64,000 nt of DNA, from positions 1 to 64,000 of the forward strand of contig NZ_RFSK01000001.1 in NCBI RefSeq assembly GCF_009923995.1. The letters run 5' to 3'. This DNA comes from Janthinobacterium sp. GTDB lineage: Bacteria > Pseudomonadota > Gammaproteobacteria > Burkholderiales > Burkholderiaceae_D. Of this stretch, positions 1-9,444 are shown in pieces; the first letter of the stretch is position 1; every line of letters begins with the position of its first letter. The position numbers were made by a program, and so were the translations under genes. The notes beneath the pieces are model-generated. The model worked only from the letters and a program-made list of their open reading frames with translations. It was not told the origin of the DNA and searched no databases.

Positions 1-764
1 CGGGCCACCATGATGCCGTCGGAGGCGTCGAGGATTTCCTGCAGCGCGGGGATGGCTTCCGCGCGCTCGATCTTGGCGATCATCATCGGCTTGTGGTCCC
101 ACGCTTCGCCGGCGATGTTGGCCAGCTGGCGCGCCATGACCATGTCCGTCGCGTTTTTCGGGAAGGACACGGCCACGTAGTCGGCCTGGAAACTCATCGC
201 CGTCTTCACGTCTTCCATGTCCTTCGCCGTCAGGGCCGGCGCCGACAGGCCGCCGCCCTGGCGGTTGATGCCCTTGTTGTTCGACAGTTCGCCGCCGATT
301 TTCACGGTCGTGTGGATTTCGCTGCCGACGACCTTGTCCACCGTCAAGACGATGAGGCCATCGTTGAGCAACAATACGTCAGCGGCGCGCAAGTCGCGCG
401 GCAATTCCTTGTAGTCGAGGCCGCAGCGCTCGATGTTGCCCAGCTCGCCGTTTTCACCCCACTTCGCGTCGAGGATGAAGGCGGCGCCGTTTTCCAGGAA
501 AATCTTGCCTTCTTCAAACTTGCCGACGCGAATCTTCGGACCTTGCAAGTCGGCCATGATGGCCACTTCGCGGCCGCACAGGGCTGCCGCTTCGCGCACC
601 ATGCGGGCGCGGTCGATATGGTCTTGCGCCTTGCCATGCGAGAAGTTCAGGCGCACGACGTCGACGCCGGCCTTGAACATGCGGACCAGGGTATCGATAT
701 CGTTCGAGGCGGGACCGATGGTGGAAACGATCTTGGTGGCGCGTTGCTGTACTTGCATGGTCAT
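1..764 (-). CDS. pyk: Pyruvate kinase, N-terminal part (runs off the left edge)
   Basis: Converts phosphoenolpyruvate plus ADP to pyruvate plus ATP, the last step of glycolysis, in the cytoplasm. About 254 residues are visible. They begin MTMQVQQRATKIVSTIGPAS, the usual pyruvate kinase N-terminus, followed by the RLNFSHG segment, MADLQGPKIRVG, and the catalytic-lysine region AKIERAEAI close to the edge. The C-terminal half lies outside the window, since the family is normally about 475 residues. A second in-frame ATG two codons downstream (758) is an equally possible start, and no strong Shine-Dalgarno separates the two. It follows gap on the same strand after 91 bases, so co-transcription of gap and pyk is likely. 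Confidence 0.95.
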   Translation of the reverse strand, partial: MTMQVQQRATKIVSTIGPASNDIDTLVRMFKAGVDVVRLNFSHGKAQDHIDRARMVREAAALCGREVAIMADLQGPKIRVGKFEEGKIFLENGAAFILDAKWGENGELGNIERCGLDYKELPRDLRAADVLLLNDGLIVLTVDKVVGSEIHTTVKIGGELSNNKGINRQGGGLSAPALTAKDMEDVKTAMSFQADYVAVSFPKNATDMVMARQLANIAGEAWDHKPMMIAKIERAEAIPALQEILDASDGIMVA

Positions 765-801
765 GGTGTGCTGCTTTCTATAAAGTTCGTGCTGCTGCAA
801 G

Positions 802-822
802 GGCCGGCCTTGTGGGCCGGCC
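802..822 (-). terminator. GC-rich hairpin between gap and pyk
   Basis: Two copies of GGCCGGCC separated by a 5-base loop can form a strong stem in the gap-pyk intergenic space. No T-run follows on the minus strand, so this is at best an attenuator or an mRNA-stability or processing hairpin, not a clear intrinsic terminator. Confidence 0.35.
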
Positions 823-855
823 GTCGTGGTGCGCTGGATCAGCGCTGCTTCCTTG

Positions 856-1866
856 TTACTTGGCCGCCATCAGGGCGACCGTGGTGTCGAGCATGCGGTT
901 CGAGAAACCCCACTCGTTGTCGTACCACGACGACACTTTCACGAGGCGGCCCGAGACCTTGGTCAGGGTCGCATCGAAGTTCGACGAGGCGGGGTTGTGG
1001 TTGAAATCGATGGAAACGAGCGGTTCCGTCTGGTACGTGAGGATGCCTTTCAGCGCGCCTTCCGACGCCGTTTTCAGCAGGGCGTTGACTTCCTCGACTG
1101 TCGTGTCGCGCTTGGCGATGAAGGACAGGTCGACCAGCGACACGTTGATCGTCGGCACGCGCACGGCAAAGCCGTCCAGCTTGCCATTCAGTTCCGGCAA
1201 GACGAGGCCGACTGCTGCAGCCGCGCCCGTCTTGGTGGGAATCATCGAATGCGTGGCCGAGCGGGCGCGGCGCAAGTCTTCATGCATCACGTCGGACAGT
1301 ACCTGGTCATTCGTGTAGGCATGCACGGTGGTCATCAGGCCCGATTCGATGCCGATGGCGTCGTTGAGCGGCTTGACCAGGGGCGCGAGGCAGTTCGTCG
1401 TGCACGAGGCATTCGAGATGACCGTATCGGAAGCTTTCAGCACATGCTGGTTCACGCCAAACACGATGGTGGCGTCCACATCCTTGCCGCCCGGGGCCGA
1501 GATGATGACTTTTTTCGCCCCGCCCTTCAGGTGGGCCGACGCTTTTTCCTTGGTGGTGAAGAAACCCGTGCATTCGAGCACGACGTCGACACCCAGTTCG
1601 CCCCAGGGAATCAGGGCCGGGTCGCGCTGGGCGAAGACGCGGATGCGGTCACCATTGACGAGCATATTGTTGCCATCGATGGTGACGACGCCGGGAAACT
1701 TGCCGTGCACCGTGTCGTAGCGCGTCAAATGGGCGTTCGACTTGGCGTCGCCCAGGTCGTTGATGGCGACGATGGCGATATCCTGCTGCTTGCCGCCTTC
1801 ATAAAACGCGCGCAAGACATTGCGGCCGATGCGGCCATAGCCATTGATGGCAACTTTGATGGTCAT
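856..1866 (-). CDS. gap: Glyceraldehyde-3-phosphate dehydrogenase, type I
   Basis: Oxidises glyceraldehyde 3-phosphate to 1,3-bisphosphoglycerate with NAD in glycolysis. The 336-residue product starts [20 protein letters not shown], the classic Rossmann start. It contains the catalytic cysteine motif [12 protein letters not shown] and the C-terminal [14 protein letters not shown] longer reading frame opens 17 codons upstream, but MTIKVAING is the conserved family start and AAGGAGAC (plus-strand GTCTCCTT) precedes it. It sits between ppc upstream and pyk downstream, all on the minus strand. An intrinsic terminator separates it from ppc, so it probably has its own promoter. Confidence 0.97.
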   Translation of the reverse strand: MTIKVAINGYGRIGRNVLRAFYEGGKQQDIAIVAINDLGDAKSNAHLTRYDTVHGKFPGVVTIDGNNMLVNGDRIRVFAQRDPALIPWGELGVDVVLECTGFFTTKEKASAHLKGGAKKVIISAPGGKDVDATIVFGVNQHVLKASDTVISNASCTTNCLAPLVKPLNDAIGIESGLMTTVHAYTNDQVLSDVMHEDLRRARSATHSMIPTKTGAAAAVGLVLPELNGKLDGFAVRVPTINVSLVDLSFIAKRDTTVEEVNALLKTASEGALKGILTYQTEPLVSIDFNHNPASSNFDATLTKVSGRLVKVSSWYDNEWGFSNRMLDTTVALMAAK

Positions 1867-1915
1867 GCTGTCTCCTTGTTGTTTTTTACTGAGTCCGTAA
1901 AGCCCGCCCAAGTGC

Positions 1916-1949
1916 AAAAACCGGGGCCGTACCCTGAGGGTACGCCCCC
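1916..1949 (-). terminator. Intrinsic terminator after ppc
   Basis: On the minus strand a stem built from CGTACCC / GGGTACG, extended by G/C runs on both sides, is followed by TTTTT. It lies about 27 bases after the ppc stop codon and before gap. Confidence 0.75.
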
Positions 1950-1975
1950 AGCATTTGTTGTTGGGTTAAAAAGAA

Positions 1976-4729
1976 TCAACCACTGTTTCTTAAGCCTGCC
2001 GCAATGCCATTGATCGACAAATGGATGCCCGTGCGCGCCGCCGCATCCTGCTTGCCCTCACGGAAGCGCTTCAGCAGCTCCACCTGCACGTGATTCAACG
2101 GGTCGATGTAAGGGAAGCGGTTGCGGATGGAGCGCTGCATCAGCGGATTGGCTTGCTGCAACTCTTCCTGGCCCGTGATCAGCTTCAGGGCGTCCAGGGT
2201 GGCCGCGTATTCGGCGCGGATGCGCGTGAAGATGGCGTCGCGCAAGGCTTCGTCCTTGACCAGTTCCGCATACTTGCCGGCAATAGCGATGTCGCTCTTG
2301 GCCAGCACCATGTCCATGTTCGACAACAAGGATGTGAAGAAGGGCCAGTCCGTGTACATGCCGCGCAGCACGTCCGCGCCGCCGGCCGGGTGGGCGGCCA
2401 GGTAGGCTTGCACGGCGGAACCGAAACCGAACCAGCCCGGCAGCATCAAGCGGCATTGCGCCCAGCTCAAGACCCAGGGAATGGCGCGCAAGTCTTCGAT
2501 GGAGGTGGATTTCTTGCGCGAGGCGGGACGGCTGCCGATGTTCAGGGCGGCAATTTCCGCGATCACGGTCGATTCCCAGAAGTACTGCTCGAAGCCTTCC
2601 GTGCCATACACGAGGTCGCGGTAGGCGTTCAGGGCCGTGCCGGACAGCTCTTCCATCGCGGCCAGGTGGCCCGCGCCGGCCGACGCCTTCGGCTGCAGCT
2701 GGGCCTGCGGCAGCAGGGTCGACTGGATGGTGGCGGCCACCAGCACTTCCAGGTTGCGGCGCCCCACTTCCGGGTTCGCATACTTGGCCGTGATGACTTC
2801 GCCCTGCTCCGTCAGACGGATCTGGCCTTGCACGGCGCCTGCCGGCTGGGCCAGGATGGCTTCGTAGCTGGGTCCGCCGCCACGGCCCACGGAACCGCCG
2901 CGGCCGTGGAACAGGCGCAGCTTGATTTGATATTCTTTAAAGACTGTCACCAGCTCGATCTCGGCCTTGTAGAGTTCCCAGCCGGACGTGAGAAAACCGC
3001 CGTCCTTGTTGCTGTCCGAATAACCGAGCATGACTTCCTGCTGGTCCGCGCGCGAGGCCAGCAAGCCCCGGTAGAACGGCAGGCCGAAGGCGCGCGCCAT
3101 GATGGCGGGGCCGGCGCGCAAGTCGTCGATGGTTTCGAACAGGGGAATGATGTTGACGTCCACTGCGCGGCTGTCCTGGCGCAGCAAGCCCACTTCCTTC
3201 AGCAGCAAGGCCACTTCCAGCAAGTCCGACACGCTGGCCGCCTTCGAGATGATGCAGTTCGGCACCGATTCCTTGCCATACAACTGGTGCGCCGCGCGCA
3301 CGGCGCGGAAGATGTCCAGTTCGGACGTGGTTTCTTCAGAGTATTGCGCATACGGCGACGTCAGCAGGCGCGGCGATTCCAGCTCGGCCAGCAGCACGGC
3401 GATGCGCTGCTCTTCGTCCAGGTCCAGATAGACGAGGCCCGGCTGGGCACCGGCGAACAGTTCGCCCACGACGCGCTCGTGCACGTCGGAATTCTGGCGC
3501 AAGTCCAGGGGCGCCAGCGAAAAGCCGAAGACCTTCACGGCGCGGCGCAGCTGGCGCAGCCGGCCACGGGCCAGCGCGCGCAAGCCGTTGCTGACGAGCG
3601 AGTGCTGGACGACATCCAGGTCGGCCAGCAGTTCAACGGCGGAAGCGTAAGGCTGCACGCCGTCGGCCTGCTTGCCCTTGCCAGACAGCACCACGCGCGT
3701 GGCGTCCAGGCGCGCATGGATGCCATGCAGGGCGCGGCGGTACGGTTCATCGACACGGTGCGGCGACGCGTCGGCCGAGCGTTCCGCCAGGGCCCGCAGC
3801 GGCTCGCTGCAGGCATTGAGTATTTGCGCCAGGGACAGCTGCGACGCCAGCTTGCGCAATTCGCCCAGGTAAAAGTCCAGCACCTTGTCGGCCTGGGTCT
3901 GCAAGGTGCTGCGCAGGATGTCGGCCGTCACAAACGGGTTGCCGTCGCGGTCGCCGCCGATCCAGCTGCCCACTTTCATGAAGTTGGGCAATTCCACATC
4001 TTCCCAGCGGGCATCGCGCTGGGCCAGCATGGTTTCCAGCGAGGAATACAGTTTCGGCAATTCGCGCAGGATGGTGTGGTCATAGAACGACAGGCCATTG
4101 GCCACTTCATCCATGACGGACAGCTTGCTCGTGCGCAACAAGCGCGTCTGCCACAGGGTGACGATGCCGCGCCCCAGCGCTTCCTCGTTCTGCTGCGCCT
4201 CTTCCGGCGTCATTTGCACGCGGTCGCGCTCGTTCAACAGGCGCGCGATAGCCATCTGGCAATTCTGGATGCTCTTGCGCTGCACTTCCGTCGGGTGCGC
4301 CGTGAACACGGGACTGACGAAGGCATCGTCAAAGAAGCTTGCCAGCGCATCGGCCTTGCCCGCTTCCAGCACATTGCCGACGGCGTGGACGAGGCTGCCC
4401 TGGCGCGGCGGCGAGCCGGCGATCAGGTGGGCGCGCGTGCGGCGGATGTGGTGTTGATCTTCTGCAATATTGGCCAGCAGCGAGAAATAGCTGAAGGCGC
4501 GCGTCAGTTGCGTCGTTTCTTCCTGCGACAGCGCTTGCAGCGCGTCCGACAGTTGCGCGCGCGCCACCTCGTCATTGTCGCGGCGGAAACGGATGGCCAG
4601 CTGGCGCACGTGTTCGATGCGCTCGAAGGCGGGGTCGCCCAGGTGGTTGCGGATGGCGTCGCCCAGCAGACGGCCCAGCTGGCGGATATCGCTGCTCAGC
4701 AGCTCGTCTTTCACTTCATTCATTTGCAT
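1976..4729 (-). CDS. ppc: Phosphoenolpyruvate carboxylase
   Basis: Anaplerotic enzyme that adds bicarbonate to phosphoenolpyruvate to give oxaloacetate. The 917-residue product has the expected family length and carries FTAHPTEVQRKS (catalytic His), the GGDRDGNPFV loop, LGYSDSNKDGG, the FHGRGGSVGRGGGP phosphate loop and the C-terminal SINGIAAGLRNSG. The start at 4729 (MQMNEVKDELL) is chosen because AGGA lies about 10 bases upstream; an ATG two codons later is also possible. An in-frame extension to 4762 lacks family similarity. A perfect FNR/ANR box lies 123 bases upstream, at a spacing that fits activation (see the site entry). Confidence 0.96.
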   Translation of the reverse strand: MQMNEVKDELLSSDIRQLGRLLGDAIRNHLGDPAFERIEHVRQLAIRFRRDNDEVARAQLSDALQALSQEETTQLTRAFSYFSLLANIAEDQHHIRRTRAHLIAGSPPRQGSLVHAVGNVLEAGKADALASFFDDAFVSPVFTAHPTEVQRKSIQNCQMAIARLLNERDRVQMTPEEAQQNEEALGRGIVTLWQTRLLRTSKLSVMDEVANGLSFYDHTILRELPKLYSSLETMLAQRDARWEDVELPNFMKVGSWIGGDRDGNPFVTADILRSTLQTQADKVLDFYLGELRKLASQLSLAQILNACSEPLRALAERSADASPHRVDEPYRRALHGIHARLDATRVVLSGKGKQADGVQPYASAVELLADLDVVQHSLVSNGLRALARGRLRQLRRAVKVFGFSLAPLDLRQNSDVHERVVGELFAGAQPGLVYLDLDEEQRIAVLLAELESPRLLTSPYAQYSEETTSELDIFRAVRAAHQLYGKESVPNCIISKAASVSDLLEVALLLKEVGLLRQDSRAVDVNIIPLFETIDDLRAGPAIMARAFGLPFYRGLLASRADQQEVMLGYSDSNKDGGFLTSGWELYKAEIELVTVFKEYQIKLRLFHGRGGSVGRGGGPSYEAILAQPAGAVQGQIRLTEQGEVITAKYANPEVGRRNLEVLVAATIQSTLLPQAQLQPKASAGAGHLAAMEELSGTALNAYRDLVYGTEGFEQYFWESTVIAEIAALNIGSRPASRKKSTSIEDLRAIPWVLSWAQCRLMLPGWFGFGSAVQAYLAAHPAGGADVLRGMYTDWPFFTSLLSNMDMVLAKSDIAIAGKYAELVKDEALRDAIFTRIRAEYAATLDALKLITGQEELQQANPLMQRSIRNRFPYIDPLNHVQVELLKRFREGKQDAAARTGIHLSINGIAAGLRNSG

Positions 4730-5089
4730 GGTATGTATTTCCTGGGGCGGCCACGGCGGCACCGCACGGATTGCGTAGTACGCGCTTCCCGACCCGGGAA
4801 ACGCCCATCGTCCAATTTGTAGTAAATTTACCTTATTGTTTCACCATCCTCTTGATTTTCATCAACAAAATCCTTGCCGAAAGCCCTTTACAGGGCATAT
4901 GAGCTATTTGCCAGGGCAACAATATGAAAATTTACTACGCATTTGAGCGAAAGGCAACCAACTTTTGTCTTTCTCGGGTGAAAAGTGACGGGGAAATGCG
5001 CAAGGCGCTGGCTCGGCGCGAGCGCTTTTCCTGTATGCTGGCGGCTTGAAACAGGCATGTAATCCACATGTTCACCCACCCCTAGCCCC
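4730..5089. other. 360-base divergent regulatory region between ppc and nsrR
   Basis: No credible gene is seen here. The ppc-proximal half is AT-rich relative to the window and holds the FNR box at 4852-4865 and a possible minus-strand -10 (TAAATT, 4825-4830). Near nsrR a short inverted repeat, CATGT-5-ACATG at 5056-5070, could be an autoregulatory site, but it only weakly resembles an NsrR operator. Confidence 0.6.
4852..4865. promoter_or_regulatory. Perfect FNR/ANR box, ppc-nsrR intergenic
   Basis: TTGATTTTCATCAA matches the FNR/ANR consensus TTGAT-N4-ATCAA at all ten fixed positions. A minus-strand -10 candidate (TAAATT at 4825-4830) predicts transcription of ppc from about 4818. That places the box centre about 40 bases upstream, which is the class II activation position. 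For nsrR the box is about 224 bases upstream, too far for simple class II control. Regulation of ppc by oxygen is inferred from this spacing. Confidence 0.7.
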
Positions 5090-5545
5090 ATGCGACTGAC
5101 TGCCTATACCGACTACACCCTGCGCACCCTGATGTATCTGGGCACGCACCGCGACCGGCTCGTGACCATCCAGGACATTGCCGACCTGCATTCCATCTCG
5201 AAGAATCACTTGATGAAAGTGGTGCACCAGCTGGGGCTGTCGGGCATCGTGGAAACCGTGCGCGGTAGAAACGGCGGCCTGCGCCTGGCGCGCGACCCGG
5301 CCGAGATCAATATCGGCACCGTCGTGCGCGAGACGGAAAGCGATTTCTTCATGGCCGAATGCTTCAACAAGGACAGCAACACCTGCCCGCTGACGCCCGA
5401 TTGCCTGCTGAAGGCCAAGCTGGGCCAGGCCACGGGCGCCTTCCTGGCCGTGCTCGACACGGTGACGCTGGCTTCCATCCTGGAATCGGGCACCGCCGCG
5501 CCGGCCCCGGCCCCGGGCGTGATCCCCCTGCGCGTCGCCAAATAG
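5090..5545 (+). CDS. nsrR: NsrR-type Rrf2 nitric-oxide-sensing repressor
   Basis: A 151-residue Rrf2-family winged-helix regulator. The N-terminus MRLTAYTDYTLRTLMYL and the helix-turn-helix/wing segment VRGRNGGLRLAR are typical of NsrR. Three cysteines in the order C-x7-C-x5-C (ECFNKDSNTCPLTPDC) match the iron-sulphur cluster ligands of NsrR rather than the tighter IscR pattern. NsrR represses NO-detoxification genes until NO attacks its cluster. The hemerythrin-hmp operon 4 kb away has a near-consensus NsrR site, which supports this assignment. It is transcribed away from ppc and ends at a bidirectional terminator shared with actP. Confidence 0.88.
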   Translation: MRLTAYTDYTLRTLMYLGTHRDRLVTIQDIADLHSISKNHLMKVVHQLGLSGIVETVRGRNGGLRLARDPAEINIGTVVRETESDFFMAECFNKDSNTCPLTPDCLLKAKLGQATGAFLAVLDTVTLASILESGTAAPAPAPGVIPLRVAK

Positions 5546-5558
5546 GCGCGCCAAAAAC

Positions 5559-5586
5559 AACAATGCCCGGCAAGCCGGGCATTGTT
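5559..5586. terminator. Bidirectional intrinsic terminator between nsrR and actP
   Basis: Perfect 13-base arms AACAATGCCCGGC / GCCGGGCATTGTT around a two-base loop. An A-run on the left and a T-run on the right mean it can stop both the rightward nsrR and the leftward actP transcripts. Confidence 0.9.
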
Positions 5587-5609
5587 TCCTGCAACAGTCC
5601 GCTACACCA

Positions 5610-7298
5610 TCAGTGCGCGCTGGCGCCTGCCGCGCCGATGCCCGTTTCCGAGCGCATCTGCTGCGCTTCGTAGCCGGCCCGGTCGATGCGGGCGCGGGGG
5701 CTCTTGTCGAGCACCGAGAACAGCCAGATGCCGACGAAACCGGCCGTCATCGAGAACAGCGCCGGCGAGGCGTACGGGAACAGCGCTTCGCCATGGCCCA
5801 GCACGTCCACCCACACGGATTTCGACACCACCGTCAGCGCCACGGCCGTGATCAAGCCCAGGAAGCCGCCGATGGTGGCGCCCCGCGTCGTGCAATCCTT
5901 CCACAGCACCGACATGAACAGCACGGGGAAGTTGGCCGAGGCGGCAATGGCAAAGGCCAGCGACACCATGAAGGCGATGTTCTGCTTCTCGAACGCGATG
6001 CCCAGCACCACGGCGATGATGCCCAGCACGATGGTCGTCACGCGCGACACTTTCAGTTCGCTGGCGCCCGTCGCCTTGCCCTTCTTGATGACGGTGGCGT
6101 ACAGGTCGTGCGACACGGCCGACGCGCCCGACAGGGTCAGCCCCGCCACGACGGCGAGGATGGTGGCAAACGCGACGGCCGACATGAAGCCGAGGAAGAC
6201 GTTGCCGCCCACGGCCTTGGCCAGGTGCACGGCCGCCATGTTGTTACCACCCAGCAATTTGCCAGCCGCATCCTTGAACTCGGGATTGGTACTCACCAGC
6301 ACGATGGCGCCGAAGCCGATAATGAAGGTCAAAATGTAGAAATAGGCGATCCAGGTGGTGGCCCAGAACACGGACTTGCGCGCTTCCTTGGCGCTGGGCA
6401 CCGTAAAGAAGCGCATCAGGATATGCGGCAGACCGGCCGTGCCGAACATCAGCGCCATGCCGAAGGAGATGGCGGAAATAGGATCCTTGATGAAGGAGCC
6501 GGGGCCCATGATGGCTTCCTTGGTGGCGTGCACGTCGACGGACTTGGCGAACAGCGCTTCCGGGCTGAAGTTGAACTGCGCCAGCACGGCCACGGCCATG
6601 AAGGTGGCGCCGCCCAGCAGCATCACGGCCTTGATGATCTGCACCCAGGTGGTGGCCGTCATGCCGCCGAACAGCACGTAGATCATCATCAGGGTGCCCA
6701 CCAGGACGACGGCGATCCAGTATTCCAGACCGAACAGCAGCTTGATCAGCTGGCCCGCGCCCACCATCTGCGCGATCAGGTAGAACGCCACGACGACGAG
6801 GGTGCCGGAAGCGGAAAAGATGCGGATCGGCGCCTGCTTGAAGCGGTAGGCGGCCACGTCGGCAAAGGTAAAGCGGCCCAGGTTGCGCAGGCGCTCGGCC
6901 ATCAGGAAGGTGATGACGGGCCAGCCGACGAGAAAGCCGATGGCGTAGATCAGGCCATCGTAGCCGTTCAAAAAGACGGCGGCGGAAATGCCGAGGAAGG
7001 AGGCGGCCGACATGTAGTCGCCGGCGATGGCCAGGCCGTTCTGGAAGCCCGTGATGCCGCCGCCCGCCGTGTAGAAGTCGGCCGCCGACTTGGTCTTCGC
7101 GGCCGCCCACTTGGTGACGAACAGGGTGAAGATGACGAAGACGGCGAACATGATGATGGCCGTCCAGTTCGTGGGCTGCTTGACGGCCTGGCCCAGGTCC
7201 GCGCCGGCCGCGAAGACGGCATTGCTGGCGCCTGCGCCCAGCAGCGCCAGCGCGCCCAGGCGGGACGATTTGCGCTGCATCAAGGTGACGGCGCTCAT
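5610..7298 (-). CDS. actP: Acetate (monocarboxylate) permease ActP, sodium:solute symporter family
   Basis: A polytopic inner-membrane symporter of the SSS family that takes up acetate and related short carboxylates. The 562-residue product begins with a signal-like first hydrophobic segment. It carries conserved family stretches such as [30 protein letters not shown], and a long series of membrane helices to the C-terminus. The start codon overlaps the stop of yjcH by four bases (ATGA), so the two are translationally coupled, as in the classical yjcH-actP pair. No acs gene lies in this window. The operon converges on nsrR and shares its terminator. Confidence 0.92.
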   Translation of the reverse strand: MSAVTLMQRKSSRLGALALLGAGASNAVFAAGADLGQAVKQPTNWTAIIMFAVFVIFTLFVTKWAAAKTKSAADFYTAGGGITGFQNGLAIAGDYMSAASFLGISAAVFLNGYDGLIYAIGFLVGWPVITFLMAERLRNLGRFTFADVAAYRFKQAPIRIFSASGTLVVVAFYLIAQMVGAGQLIKLLFGLEYWIAVVLVGTLMMIYVLFGGMTATTWVQIIKAVMLLGGATFMAVAVLAQFNFSPEALFAKSVDVHATKEAIMGPGSFIKDPISAISFGMALMFGTAGLPHILMRFFTVPSAKEARKSVFWATTWIAYFYILTFIIGFGAIVLVSTNPEFKDAAGKLLGGNNMAAVHLAKAVGGNVFLGFMSAVAFATILAVVAGLTLSGASAVSHDLYATVIKKGKATGASELKVSRVTTIVLGIIAVVLGIAFEKQNIAFMVSLAFAIAASANFPVLFMSVLWKDCTTRGATIGGFLGLITAVALTVVSKSVWVDVLGHGEALFPYASPALFSMTAGFVGIWLFSVLDKSPRARIDRAGYEAQQMRSETGIGAAGASAH

Positions 7299-7603
7299 GG
7301 CTGCACCCGTACCTGGATGGCTTGCGTCAGGTCATCGAACTGCTTGTTGGCGCGGCGCACGTAGATGCCGGTGATCAGCACCGTAAACACGATGACGAAC
7401 AGGCCGATCGGCATGCCCCAGGTCATCACGCCGGCGCCGGTCTTGGCGGCAAGAAATTCTTTATCGAACGCGATCAGCAGGATGTAGCCGTAATACACGA
7501 GCATCATCAGCCCCGTCAGCGCCCAGCCAAAGCGCGAGCGCACCTTGACCAGCTGATGGTAATTGGGATCGCGCTTGATTTGTTGCACCAGATCGTCATG
7601 CAT
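7295..7603 (-). CDS. yjcH: DUF485 small membrane protein YjcH
   Basis: A 102-residue protein with two predicted membrane helices ([20 protein letters not shown] and a second around [20 protein letters not shown]) and a cytoplasmic tail. DUF485 proteins are found directly upstream of actP and are thought to assist or modulate the permease. Start 7603 is chosen because GGAGG lies seven bases upstream; the longer frame to 7657 has no such site. Its stop overlaps the actP start (ATGA). Confidence 0.9.
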   Translation of the reverse strand: MHDDLVQQIKRDPNYHQLVKVRSRFGWALTGLMMLVYYGYILLIAFDKEFLAAKTGAGVMTWGMPIGLFVIVFTVLITGIYVRRANKQFDDLTQAIQVRVQP

Positions 7604-7741
7604 GGTATTGCCTCCGTTATGTAAAAGCTGCTCTTTTGTTTTCGAGCTTGGCTTCACAATACGGCGCGAGGCTTACCCGCCCCTTACGGCGCGGAGTTTT
7701 TCTCGCCAGGGCAACACCTGGCCTCAAGCGATGTCGCGATG

Positions 7742-8923
7742 TCAGTTCAGCGCGGCGGCCGGTCCGAAGAACTCATGGTGCGTCTGCTGTTCCGGCACGC
7801 CCAGTTCACGCAGGTATTGCTTGACGGCCCGCATGAAGGGTTGCGGTCCGAGGAAGTACGCATCGACGTCGCGCGTGGCGGGCAGCCAGCGTTCCAGCGT
7901 CGCTTTATTGAGCAAGCCGACGGCGTCCGGCGCGCCCTGCCCGCCGTCGTGCTCCGCATAGCAGTAGTAGCGCTGCAGCTGCGGGTGCTGCGCGGCCAGC
8001 GCGTCGATCTGCTGGCGGAAGGCATGTACGCCGTGGTGGCGCGCCGCATGGATGAAATGCACGGGACGCTTGCCGCGCAGGGCCGCCGCCAGCATGGCCA
8101 GGGTCGGCGTGATGCCCACGCCGCCGCTGATCAGCACCAGCGGCTTGTCGCTCTCCGTCAGCACGAAGTCGCCCGATGGCGGCGTCAGCTGCACGGTGCC
8201 GCCCGCTTGCACGCCGTCGTGCAGGTAGTTCGACACCTTGCCGCCCTCTTCGCGCTTGACGCTGATGCGGTACGTGCGGCCATTGCTGGCCGCCGACAGC
8301 GAATACTGGCGGCGCATGGGCACGCCATCGACGGTCGCCACCACGCCAATATATTGACCCGGCGCAAAGTCGAGCACGGGCCGGCCGTCGGCGGGCGCCA
8401 GCAGGAAGGAGGTGATCTCCTCGCTTTCCACGCTCTTTTCCTGCACGATGAAGTCGCGCGCGCCGCTCCAGCCGCCCGGCGCGGCGGCCTGGGCCTTGTA
8501 GATGCGCCCTTCCTCGCCGGCCAGGATGTCGGCCAGCTGGCCGTAGGCCGCGCCCCAGGCATCGATGACGGCATCGCTGGCCACCTCTTCCCCCAGCACT
8601 TCGCGGATGGCCTGCAGCAGGCTGGCGCCCACCAGCGGATAGTGCTCGGCGCGGATCTGCAGGGCCACGTGCTTGTGGACGATGGTCGAGACCAGCTCAC
8701 CCAGGGACTCGAGGCGGTCGATATGTCTGGCGTACATCAATACGCCATTGGCCAGCGCCCGCTGCTGCTCGCCGCTGTGCTGGTGCGCCTGGTTAAAGTA
8801 GGGCAGCACTTCCGGGTGGTCGCGGAACAGGTTCTGGTAGAAATGGCGGGTCAGCGTTTCGCCGCCCTGTTCCAGGATGGGGACGGTGGCGGTGATGATG
8901 GCGCGTTGTGCTTGGGTCAGCAT
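7742..8923 (-). CDS. hmp: Flavohemoprotein, nitric oxide dioxygenase
   Basis: Oxidises NO to nitrate using O2 and NAD(P)H in the cytoplasm. The 393-residue product has the expected three parts. A globin domain occupies residues 1-140 and holds the proximal-histidine segment RAEHYPLVGASLL. An FAD-binding domain carries RRQYSLSAA. A C-terminal NAD-binding domain carries GGVGITPTLAML. Start 8923 is supported by AGGAG seven bases upstream. It is the second gene after a hemerythrin gene on the same strand (54-base gap), and the pair shares an upstream NsrR site, so NO-induced expression through NsrR is the likely control. Confidence 0.94.
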   Translation of the reverse strand: MLTQAQRAIITATVPILEQGGETLTRHFYQNLFRDHPEVLPYFNQAHQHSGEQQRALANGVLMYARHIDRLESLGELVSTIVHKHVALQIRAEHYPLVGASLLQAIREVLGEEVASDAVIDAWGAAYGQLADILAGEEGRIYKAQAAAPGGWSGARDFIVQEKSVESEEITSFLLAPADGRPVLDFAPGQYIGVVATVDGVPMRRQYSLSAASNGRTYRISVKREEGGKVSNYLHDGVQAGGTVQLTPPSGDFVLTESDKPLVLISGGVGITPTLAMLAAALRGKRPVHFIHAARHHGVHAFRQQIDALAAQHPQLQRYYCYAEHDGGQGAPDAVGLLNKATLERWLPATRDVDAYFLGPQPFMRAVKQYLRELGVPEQQTHHEFFGPAAALN

Positions 8924-8977
8924 GTAAAACTCCTGTCTGAATGTGAGGGAATGAGAAAGTCGCAAGGTAGCGGCAAG

Positions 8978-9388
8978 CTACAGCGCTTCGACGGCGGGAT
9001 ACAGCTCGCGGTCTTCGCGCCGCATGCGCTGGTACAGCGCGTGCAGCACGGTGTTGGCTTCGCTGCGGAATGCCTCCGGCTGCGCTGCCAGGCGCACGGG
9101 CGTGTTCCAGCGGCCCGCGAAGGCCAGGTAGGCACCGGCGATGCCGTGCATCTCGCTTTCGTACTGGCGTCCCAGCCGGGCCACCGTGGCCACGCCGCAA
9201 GCCTGCGCGGCCGGATACAGATAGCGCTGCTCGACGGCCAGGTGCAGCTTGATCAGGCCGCTCATGGCGACGATGTGCGCGGCAATCGCCTGCGCCTGGG
9301 CGGCCACGCCGCCGCGCGCCAGCTGGCGCAAGTCATCGATGGCGGCCAGGATGGCCAGGTGCTGCTGCTTGAATTTGTCGATATTCAT
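8978..9388 (-). CDS. Hemerythrin-domain protein, NO-stress associated
   Basis: A 136-residue all-helical protein of the hemerythrin HHE type. It has an N-terminal QQH, then IKLHLAVEQRYLYP (H-x3-E) and EMHGIA, which supply likely di-iron ligands. The last expected motif reads RMRREDRELYP, so the usual histidine before the acidic residue is replaced and the metal site may be incomplete or altered. It is much shorter than YtfE/RIC repair proteins. It leads the operon with hmp, under an NsrR-type site 48 bases upstream of its start. It probably binds oxygen, NO or iron in NO defence; the exact role is not evident from sequence. Confidence 0.8.
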   Translation of the reverse strand: MNIDKFKQQHLAILAAIDDLRQLARGGVAAQAQAIAAHIVAMSGLIKLHLAVEQRYLYPAAQACGVATVARLGRQYESEMHGIAGAYLAFAGRWNTPVRLAAQPEAFRSEANTVLHALYQRMRREDRELYPAVEAL

Positions 9389-9415
9389 GATGGTCTTCTC
9401 TGCTGGAGTATCTCC

Positions 9416-9444
9416 AGTGTAACGGAATCCATTTAAACATGCAA
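9416..9444 (-). promoter_or_regulatory. Predicted promoter of the hemerythrin-hmp operon
   Basis: On the minus strand TTGCAT (9439-9444) and TACACT (9416-9421) are spaced by 17 bases, predicting a start near 9409 and a leader of about 20 bases. The -35 lies inside the NsrR site. A small inverted repeat CTGGAG-3-CTCCAG (9403-9417) overlaps the start region. Confidence 0.5.

Noticed and set aside
2021-4822. A 933-codon open frame on the plus strand opposite ppc
   Set aside because: It mirrors the ppc codon phase in GC-rich DNA, is His/Gln/Arg-rich and lacks any recognisable domain. ppc on the other strand is certain.
5613-7364. Long plus-strand frame opposite actP
   Set aside because: Histidine/aspartate/arginine-rich shadow of the permease gene with no domain; actP is well supported.
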